From contig JAPLFR010000016.1 in the NCBI GenBank assembly GCA_026390575.1, forward strand, positions 660,737 to 724,736: DNA of 64,000 nt, read 5' to 3'. The notes beneath the pieces are model-generated. The model did no database searches. It worked only from the letters and a program-made list of their open reading frames with translations, and had not been told where the DNA came from. The position numbers were made by a program, and so were the translations under genes. Within the stretch, counting starts at the first letter, position 1. The number at the start of each line of letters is the position of its first letter. Below are positions 58,015 to 64,000 of this stretch, piece after piece. This DNA comes from Ignavibacteriales bacterium (GTDB taxonomy: Bacteria > Bacteroidota > Ignavibacteria > UBA10030).

Positions 58015-59280
58015 ATGGCGTTTGATGTAAACAAACGACGAGTAGTTGTAACGGGAATGGGAGTTATTACACCTCTCGGCAATACTGTGCAGGAGTATTG
58101 GCAAGCTTTGATGGACGGAAAAAGCGGCGCAGGTCCAATTACGCTCTTTGATGCCAGCGCATACGAAACGAAATTTGCATGCGAAGTAAAGGGATTCGAT
58201 CCTCTCACGTATATGGATCGAAAACTTGCGCAGCGTGCCGATTTATTTGCGCTGTACGGAATTGCCGCCTGTCAGGAAGCGATGAAAGATTCAGGACTGA
58301 ATCTCGAGAAAGAAGATCGTGAACGCATCGGTGTGATTTACGGTTCCGGTATTGGCGGCATGTGGACATACCATAAGCAGTTTATGAATTTTGTGGAAGG
58401 AAAAGGTCCGCGCCTCATCAGTCCATTTTTTATTCCTATGTTGATTCCCGATATTGCAGCCGGACGCATTTCGATGATATACGGGCTTAAAGGTGTTAAC
58501 TACGCAACGGTTTCCGCATGCGCAACATCATCTCATTCTATAGGTAATGCATTTATACATATTCAGCGCGGTGACGCCGATGTTATGGTAACAGGCGGAG
58601 GCGAGGCGAGCATTTGTCCTATGGGTGTCGGCGGATTCAATTCATTAAAAGCTCTTTCCACGCGCAATGACGCTCCTCAAAAAGCCAGCCGTCCGTTCGA
58701 TAAGAACCGGGATGGTTTTGTGATGGGCGAAGGCGGCGGTATTCTCATATTAGAAGAACTTGGACATGCTCTACAACGCGGTGCTAAAATTTATGCAGAA
58801 ATTGGCGGCATTGGCTATTCTGGAGATGCACATCATATCACTGAGCCGGCTCCCGGCGGAGAAGGCGCAGTACGCGCTATGCGCCTTGCAATCCGCGATG
58901 CGGGATTGACTCCAGATGATATCGACCATGTGAATTCTCACGGTACATCGACACCACCGGGTGATAAATCTGAAACAGCCGCAATTAAGACAGTCTTTGG
59001 GGAACGTGCAAAGAAAATTGCCGTCAATTCCACAAAATCTATGACAGGCCACCTTCTTGGTGCGGCAGGTGCGATTGAATCGGTAGCAACCATCTTGGCG
59101 ATTCAGAATAACAAAGTGCACCCGACAATTAACTACGAAACCCCCGATCCTGATTGCGATTTGAATTATATACCAAACAAAGCGCAGGATTGGAATGTCA
59201 ACGTAGCAATCAGCAACACATTTGGATTTGGCGGACATAACGCCTCCCTTCTGTTTAGAAGGTATCAAGAAGAACACTAA
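58015..59280 (+). CDS. fabF: 3-oxoacyl-ACP synthase II FabF
   Basis: FabF elongates acyl-ACP with malonyl-ACP. The 421-aa protein shows RRVVVTGMGVITPLGN, the catalytic Cys169 in VSACATSSHSIGNA, His residues in VNSHGTSTPPGDKSE and KSMTGHLLGAAGAIE, and the terminal SNTFGFGGHNASLLF. The ATG at 58015 has GGAAG upstream and gives the family N-terminus; an earlier frame start at 57964 would add 17 atypical residues. rnc follows. Confidence 0.97.
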   Translation: MAFDVNKRRVVVTGMGVITPLGNTVQEYWQALMDGKSGAGPITLFDASAYETKFACEVKGFDPLTYMDRKLAQRADLFALYGIAACQEAMKDSGLNLEKEDRERIGVIYGSGIGGMWTYHKQFMNFVEGKGPRLISPFFIPMLIPDIAAGRISMIYGLKGVNYATVSACATSSHSIGNAFIHIQRGDADVMVTGGGEASICPMGVGGFNSLKALSTRNDAPQKASRPFDKNRDGFVMGEGGGILILEELGHALQRGAKIYAEIGGIGYSGDAHHITEPAPGGEGAVRAMRLAIRDAGLTPDDIDHVNSHGTSTPPGDKSETAAIKTVFGERAKKIAVNSTKSMTGHLLGAAGAIESVATILAIQNNKVHPTINYETPDPDCDLNYIPNKAQDWNVNVAISNTFGFGGHNASLLFRRYQEEH

Positions 59281-59316
59281 TCCTCACCATATGTTTTCGG
59301 TGGGGCTGAAGGAGTT

Positions 59317-60162
59317 GTGTTGAAGAACGTACTCCGTCGGCTTTGCTGCCGACTTCGCCTACAATGGTTTTCTCGTTTCTCACGGGACGAGCAGTTCAAA
59401 CTGCTTGTAGAGAAACTCAGCTTAACGAAATTTGATTTTGTTCGGTTCACAGAAGCCATTCAGTACTATCCACGCAATTGGAAACTGTTTTTGCAAGCGT
59501 TGCTTCACCGTTCCTATCTTCAGTTTCTCGAGGAGCAATGGAATTCCAACGAACGCCTGGAATTTTTTGGTGATGCGATTTTGAATTTCGTTGTTGCCGA
59601 ACATCTCTTCGTAACGTATCCGGATATGGAAGAAGGAGAACTGACCAAATTACGTTCTCGATTGGTCAACAGAAAAATTCTAGCGCAACGCGCAAAAGAA
59701 TTGCACCTATCAGATTATCTGCTCTTGAGTTCAAGCGCAGCGCAGTCAATTGATAACGGCTCAGAGTCGATCATTGCGGATGCCGTTGAATCTGTCATCG
59801 GCGCGCTCTATTTAGATGGAGGATTGGCAGCGGCGCGAAAATTTATTTATACAACCCTCTTGAAAAACACAGAAGTGTTCAATTCTGCCATGGCAGATGA
59901 TAACTATAAAAGCACACTGCTGGAATATGCGCAAGCGCGCTCGCTGGGTATTCCACGTTATTCTATTATCCATGAAGAAGGACCAGAACACGACAGGCGT
60001 TTTACGATAGAAGTTTCCATTGGAGCGCAGTCCTATGGCAGCGGTTTTGGAAGAAGCAAGAAAGAAGCTGAACAAGCTGCGGCTGCGCAGGCGCTTGAAC
60101 ATATCCAACTCAATCCTATAACTTCCAAAGTAGAGAATGAAAACAATGCAACAGAAAAATGA
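59317..60162 (+). CDS. rnc: Ribonuclease III
   Basis: RNase III cleaves double-stranded RNA in rRNA processing and mRNA control. The 281-aa protein has an extra basic N-terminus of about 45 residues, the catalytic signature NERLEFFGDAILNFVVAEHL, the second acidic site SIIADAVESVIGALYLDGG, and a C-terminal dsRNA-binding domain (YKSTLLEYAQARSLGIPRYS to GRSKKEAEQAAAAQALEHI). The start may be GTG 59317 or TTG 59320; the AAGGAG spacing favours the latter slightly. A CCTCACC/GGTGGGG hairpin precedes it at 59282-59305. Its end overlaps gcvP by 26 bases. Confidence 0.95.
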   Translation: MLKNVLRRLCCRLRLQWFSRFSRDEQFKLLVEKLSLTKFDFVRFTEAIQYYPRNWKLFLQALLHRSYLQFLEEQWNSNERLEFFGDAILNFVVAEHLFVTYPDMEEGELTKLRSRLVNRKILAQRAKELHLSDYLLLSSSAAQSIDNGSESIIADAVESVIGALYLDGGLAAARKFIYTTLLKNTEVFNSAMADDNYKSTLLEYAQARSLGIPRYSIIHEEGPEHDRRFTIEVSIGAQSYGSGFGRSKKEAEQAAAAQALEHIQLNPITSKVENENNATEK

Positions 60163-63025
60163 ATTTCTCGCTCGACATCTTGGCCCGCGTGAGCATGAAA
60201 TTCCCGAGATGCTTCATGCCATCGGCGTTCGTTCGATGGATGAATTACTTGATCAGACAATTCCTGAAACAATACGCAGTAAGCAACAACTACAGATGGA
60301 TCCCGCTGAGACGGAGTACGAAATACTGAATGAACTTCGTGAAATCGCAAAGAATAATGTCGTTCTGAAGTCGTATCTCGGTCAGGGGTATTACAATTGC
60401 ATCACGCCAAGCGTTATCCAACGAAATGTTTTCGAGAATCCGGGTTGGTACACACAGTACACGCCATATCAGCCGGAGATTTCACAGGGCCGTCTCGAGG
60501 CGCTTCTCAATTTTCAAACGATGGTTGCAGATTTTACAGAAATGCCGGTGGCGAACGCTTCGCTGTTAGATGAAGGTACCGCGGCCGCGGAAGCAATGAC
60601 GATGGCGTATGGCATCGTCAACAAATCTCCGAAAATATCGGCAAATAAATTTTTTGTTTCTGCACGATGTTACCGCCAAACGATTGATGTCATTCTGACA
60701 CGCGCCACCCCGCACAGTATCGAAGTCGTCATCGGTAATCCTGATACAGTGGAGTTTGATAAGTCATTCTTTGGAGCGCTGATTCAATATCCCTGTGAAG
60801 ACGGCGCAGTAATTGACCGGCGTGGATTCATCAAGAAAGTGCATGAGGCGGGCGCACTTGCTATTATTGCAACGGATTTGATGGCCATGGCACTGCTGAC
60901 TCCTCCGGGTGAAGTCGGCGCAGATATTGTTATCGGCAACTCTCAGCGATTTGGAATTCCTCTTGGTTACGGTGGCCCGCATGCTGCATTCTTTGCGACT
61001 AAAAATGAATACGTCCGCAGTATGCCAGGCCGGCTTATTGGCGTTTCGATTGATGCGCAAAGCAATAAAGCATACCGCCTGACACTGCAAACTCGAGAAC
61101 AACATATTCGCCGCGAGAAAGCGACATCAAACATATGCACAGCGCAAGCACTCTTAGCGATCATGTCCGGGATGTATGCAGTCTATCATGGACCTGAAGG
61201 CATCAAAACTATCGCGACCCGTATTCATCGCTTAACAAAACTGCTGGATACCGAACTTATAAAGCGCAGCTTCGTACAACTCAACGAAATTTATTTTGAC
61301 ACGCTGAAAATTGAAGTTGCCAGCAAGAAACAAGCGGCACAAATTCTTCAACTTGCCGTTGAAGCGGGTTATAATCTCCGATTCATCGAAGATAAATATA
61401 TCGGTGTTTCGGTTGATGAAACGACGACATTTGAAGATATCGAAGCACTGGTTACTATTTTTGCAAAAGCGAAAGGCGCCGCAGTTCAAAAAGGATCGCT
61501 GAACGCCCATTTTGAATCGACAGCAGTGTTATATCCATTTCCATTTCAGAGAATGAGCCCGTATCTCCGGCATCCCGTCTTCAACTCCTATCATTCTGAA
61601 ACAGCTATGATGCGTTATCTTAAAAGTTTGGAGAACAAAGATCTCTCACTCACAGCATCAATGATTCCGCTCGGTTCCTGTACAATGAAATTGAACGCTG
61701 CAACAGAATTGCTTCCCCTGACGTGGCCGGAGTTTGCGAACATTCATCCGTTTGCACCAGCTGATCAATCAATAGGATATTTAAAAATATTCCAGGAATT
61801 GGAAAGTGCACTTTGCAAGACGACCGGTTTTTCAGCGGCATCGCTTCAACCGAATTCTGGTGCACAGGGTGAGCTCACAGGCTTGCTTGTCATTCGCGCC
61901 TTTCATCAGGACCACGGACAAGCACAGCGTAACGTGACACTCATTCCATCATCCGCACATGGCACTAATCCTGCCAGCGCAGTGATGGCAGGAATGAACG
62001 TTGTCGTTGTGAATTGTGATGCGAATGGTAATATTGATGTGGACGACGTACGAGTAAAGGCAATACAGTATAAAGACACACTTGCCGCTTTTATGGTAAC
62101 GTATCCATCCACACACGGCGTGTTTGAAGAACGCATTCATGAGATGTGCGACATTATTCATGACAATGGCGGTCTGGTCTATATGGATGGTGCGAACTTG
62201 AACGCGCAAGTTGGACTTACCTCTCCTGCAGAAATCGGTGCCGACGTATGCCATATCAATCTGCACAAGACTTTTGCAATTCCGCACGGCGGCGGCGGTC
62301 CCGGCATGGGACCTATTTGTGTAACGCAGAACCTTATGCCGTACTTACCCGGACATTCGATTGTTAAACTCGGCGGTGAGAAAGCCATACACGCTGTTGC
62401 CTCAGCTCCGTGGGGCAGTGCAAATATTTTAATTATTTCTTACGCGTATATCAAAATGCTCGGTGCGGAAGGGCTGAAAGAAGTCACAAAAACCGCTATC
62501 CTGAACGCCAACTATCTGAAATCAAAATTGGAAAACCATTTTCCAGTTCTCTATCAAGGAAAAAATGGAAGAGTAGGGCACGAATTTATTTTGAATATGA
62601 GCTCTTTCAAAGAACATGTCGGTATTGACGTAGATGATATTGCGAAGCGTCTTATGGATTACGGTTTCCATGCACCGACGGTCTCGTTTCCTGTTCATGA
62701 TACGATGATGATTGAACCAACTGAAAGCGAACCGAAAGCAGAACTGGATCGTTTTGTCGATGCAATGATTGCTATTAGAAAAGAAATGCAGGATATCGAA
62801 GAAGGAAAGCTTGATACAATTGATAATCCTTTAAAGAATGCACCGCATACTTCTTTGGCAGTAACAAGCGATTCGTGGAATCACAAATATTCACGTGAGC
62901 AGGCGGCGTTCCCGGTCCAATCGCTTAAGAAAAATAAATTCTGGCCGTCTGTTGGCCGTATCAATAACACCTATGGCGATCGGAATATTTTCTGCACTTG
63001 TCCGCCCATGGAAGAATATAAATAA
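60137..63025 (+). CDS. gcvP: Glycine dehydrogenase (decarboxylating), single-chain P protein
   Basis: GcvP is the PLP-dependent P protein of the glycine cleavage system. At 962 aa it is the fused form, not the two-subunit form. It starts FLARHLGPREHEIPEMLHAI, has NASLLDEGTAAAEAM in the N-terminal half, SMIPLGSCTMKLNAA and NSGAQGE in the second half, and the PLP lysine K711 in NLHKTFAIPHGGGGPG. ATG 60137 lies inside rnc; an ATG three codons later is also possible. gcvT and gcvH are not in the window. Confidence 0.97.
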   Translation: MKTMQQKNEFLARHLGPREHEIPEMLHAIGVRSMDELLDQTIPETIRSKQQLQMDPAETEYEILNELREIAKNNVVLKSYLGQGYYNCITPSVIQRNVFENPGWYTQYTPYQPEISQGRLEALLNFQTMVADFTEMPVANASLLDEGTAAAEAMTMAYGIVNKSPKISANKFFVSARCYRQTIDVILTRATPHSIEVVIGNPDTVEFDKSFFGALIQYPCEDGAVIDRRGFIKKVHEAGALAIIATDLMAMALLTPPGEVGADIVIGNSQRFGIPLGYGGPHAAFFATKNEYVRSMPGRLIGVSIDAQSNKAYRLTLQTREQHIRREKATSNICTAQALLAIMSGMYAVYHGPEGIKTIATRIHRLTKLLDTELIKRSFVQLNEIYFDTLKIEVASKKQAAQILQLAVEAGYNLRFIEDKYIGVSVDETTTFEDIEALVTIFAKAKGAAVQKGSLNAHFESTAVLYPFPFQRMSPYLRHPVFNSYHSETAMMRYLKSLENKDLSLTASMIPLGSCTMKLNAATELLPLTWPEFANIHPFAPADQSIGYLKIFQELESALCKTTGFSAASLQPNSGAQGELTGLLVIRAFHQDHGQAQRNVTLIPSSAHGTNPASAVMAGMNVVVVNCDANGNIDVDDVRVKAIQYKDTLAAFMVTYPSTHGVFEERIHEMCDIIHDNGGLVYMDGANLNAQVGLTSPAEIGADVCHINLHKTFAIPHGGGGPGMGPICVTQNLMPYLPGHSIVKLGGEKAIHAVASAPWGSANILIISYAYIKMLGAEGLKEVTKTAILNANYLKSKLENHFPVLYQGKNGRVGHEFILNMSSFKEHVGIDVDDIAKRLMDYGFHAPTVSFPVHDTMMIEPTESEPKAELDRFVDAMIAIRKEMQDIEEGKLDTIDNPLKNAPHTSLAVTSDSWNHKYSREQAAFPVQSLKKNKFWPSVGRINNTYGDRNIFCTCPPMEEYK

Positions 63026-63083
63026 ATCATGTATTGCGGGTAGAGACCTACTCCGAAAAACCTATCTGACGCTACGATGCTGA

Positions 63084-63099
63084 ACAATCATGATTGTTG
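63084..63099. promoter_or_regulatory. Perfect 16-bp palindrome upstream of the Omp85 gene
   Basis: AACAATCATGATTGTT is a perfect inverted repeat 37 bases before the predicted GTG start. It could be an operator for a dimeric regulator or a small hairpin at the end of gcvP mRNA. No T-run follows, so it is not a terminator. No second copy was noticed in the window. Confidence 0.4.
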
Positions 63100-63135
63100 C
63101 TTTGCCCTGATGGGTTCTGCATTATTTGGAGTTTT

Positions 63136-64000
63136 GTGATAAGACATCTCATGCTTCTTGTATTCATTTCATTTCTCAACTTACCGCTTCAGGCGCAGAC
63201 TTCACCTGACTCTGCGATTATTATTCGGGGTATTCAAATTCGAGGCAATAGTACGACAAAAGAGCACGTCATCCTGCGTGAGATGTCGTTAAAAATCGGC
63301 GATACGCTCACACAACAAGCGAAAAATCTCGATCGCAATAATATCTACAATCTTCGCCTCTTCAATAAAGTGGATATAGAAGATTCGGTGTACGAACATC
63401 ATGCAACGCTCATCGTGACAGTGTCGGAACGGTGGTACTTTATTCCATTTCCAGTTTTTGGCATGAAATATCGAGATGTGACGAAACTGTATTACGGTGC
63501 CGGAATGATGCACAATAATTTTCGCGGGCGAAACGAAAAGGTCTTTGCACTAATATATTTTGGGTACGACCAATTGTTTATGATCAACTATCAGAATCCT
63601 AAAGCAACAGACAATGACGATATCTATTTCGGAACAGCGCTGACACTTCAAAAAATACATAACTTGAGCAGCACTTCTGAAGAGTATATGAATTCTAACC
63701 TTTTTCTGCGCGGAACACTCGGCAAGCGATTTGGCATATACCAGACGCTCTCAAGTACCTTTGGTTATGAACTTTGGCAGGTCAGTGATCCTCGATTAAA
63801 TAGCACGGTCTCTTCGTCAGGACGTGATGCGTTCCTTACACTGTCGCTTTCCTACAGGTTTGATACGAGGGACAACTACGAATACACGACGAACGGCACG
63901 CTTATTTCTTTTGCTGTCGCAAAGAATGGATTTGGAGAATCAGAAGTAAACATTATAACGGCATATTACGACGTGCGAAAATTTTTTGGATTCAACGGGG
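63136..64000 (+). CDS. Omp85/BamA-like outer-membrane protein, N-terminal part (3' end outside window)
   Basis: An open frame from GTG 63136 runs without stop to the window end (288 codons). It starts with a signal peptide (HLMLLVFISFLNLPLQAQ), then one POTRA-like domain (IIIRGIQIRGNSTTKEHVIL, then LFNKVDIED, HHATLIVTVSERW). The beginning of a beta-barrel follows, with the typical YRFDTRDN segment near residue 240. A single POTRA suggests a short Omp85/TamA- or surface-antigen-type member, not full BamA with five. GGAG lies 4 bases before the GTG; an ATG five codons later lacks a ribosome-binding site. Confidence 0.8.
   Translation, partial: MIRHLMLLVFISFLNLPLQAQTSPDSAIIIRGIQIRGNSTTKEHVILREMSLKIGDTLTQQAKNLDRNNIYNLRLFNKVDIEDSVYEHHATLIVTVSERWYFIPFPVFGMKYRDVTKLYYGAGMMHNNFRGRNEKVFALIYFGYDQLFMINYQNPKATDNDDIYFGTALTLQKIHNLSSTSEEYMNSNLFLRGTLGKRFGIYQTLSSTFGYELWQVSDPRLNSTVSSSGRDAFLTLSLSYRFDTRDNYEYTTNGTLISFAVAKNGFGESEVNIITAYYDVRKFFGFNG

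Noticed and set aside
63097-63125. Promoter TTGCTT-17-CATTAT for the Omp85 gene
   Set aside because: The predicted start of transcription would fall after the ribosome-binding site at 63128-63131, so it could not serve the GTG at 63136.

Overview
The window reads as one continuous, gene-dense stretch of a bacterial chromosome with mid-range GC. It holds about 58 protein genes. I see no rRNA, tRNA, CRISPR array, insertion sequence, prophage or transfer island. The gene set points to a Gram-negative bacterium of the Bacteroidota/Chlorobiota/Ignavibacteriota (FCB) assemblage. Supporting items are a PorV/PorQ-like outer-membrane protein, a PorZ-like double-propeller protein with a type IX secretion C-terminal domain, a sigma54-activator/lptE pair beside miaB, an incomplete PTS (HPr and EI only), a type 2 isopentenyl-diphosphate isomerase and a single-chain glycine decarboxylase. 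Predicted promoters look like ordinary sigma70 sites (TTGNNT, 17 nt, TATATT), not the TTTG/TAnnTTTG type known from Bacteroides and Flavobacterium. This favours a branch outside the classic Bacteroidia, but the genus cannot be named from sequence alone.

Layout. 1-4.6 kb: the origin-type cluster yidC-mnmE-mnmG-rsmG, with a parS-like sequence in each of the two intergenic gaps flanking mnmG. 4.7-12.5 kb: murQ, a DUF2461 gene, an RraB-like gene, lon, dnaX (with a run of ten A and stops in both other frames) and a PorV-like gene. 12.6-20.4 kb: pta (minus), then miaB and a tightly overlapping set SPOR protein / sigma54 activator / lptE / family 2 glycosyltransferase / TPR protein. 20.6-24.4 kb (minus): rpsT, a NUDIX hydrolase, an alkaline-phosphatase-superfamily protein, a transsulfuration-type PLP enzyme and a cyclase-family hydrolase. 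24.4-30.5 kb (minus): hemX-like-hemA-hemC-hemD-hemE-hemH, covering glutamyl-tRNA to uroporphyrinogen III and coproporphyrinogen III, plus ferrochelatase. 30.6-34.6 kb (minus): deoxynucleoside kinase, STAS protein, secF, secD. 34.9-38.7 kb: PpiD/SurA-like chaperone, aroK, aroB. 38.9-42.0 kb (minus): class A penicillin-binding protein and an LpxH-like phosphoesterase. 42.1-52.1 kb: fni, polyprenyl synthase, ptsH, ptsI, PGI/PMI, a Crp/Fnr regulator, a PHP phosphoesterase, ribH and the PorZ-like gene. 52.1-52.8 kb (minus): a methyltransferase. 53.0-60.2 kb: the lipid cluster DUF177-rpmF-plsX-fabH-fabD-fabG-acpP-fabF-rnc. 60.1-64 kb: gcvP and the start of an Omp85 (BamA-like) gene cut by the window edge.

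Most genes serve envelope biogenesis (YidC, SecDF, PpiD, LptE, LpxH-like, PBP1A, Omp85), core metabolism (heme, shikimate, fatty acids, isoprenoids) or translation and DNA maintenance. I found no clearly new multi-gene system. The best leads are regulatory: the parS pair without parAB next to it; a probable slippage site in dnaX; a set of near-identical promoters; and terminator-like hairpins placed between promoter and start codon of lon, secD and the PorV-like gene, with a similar one directly before aroK.
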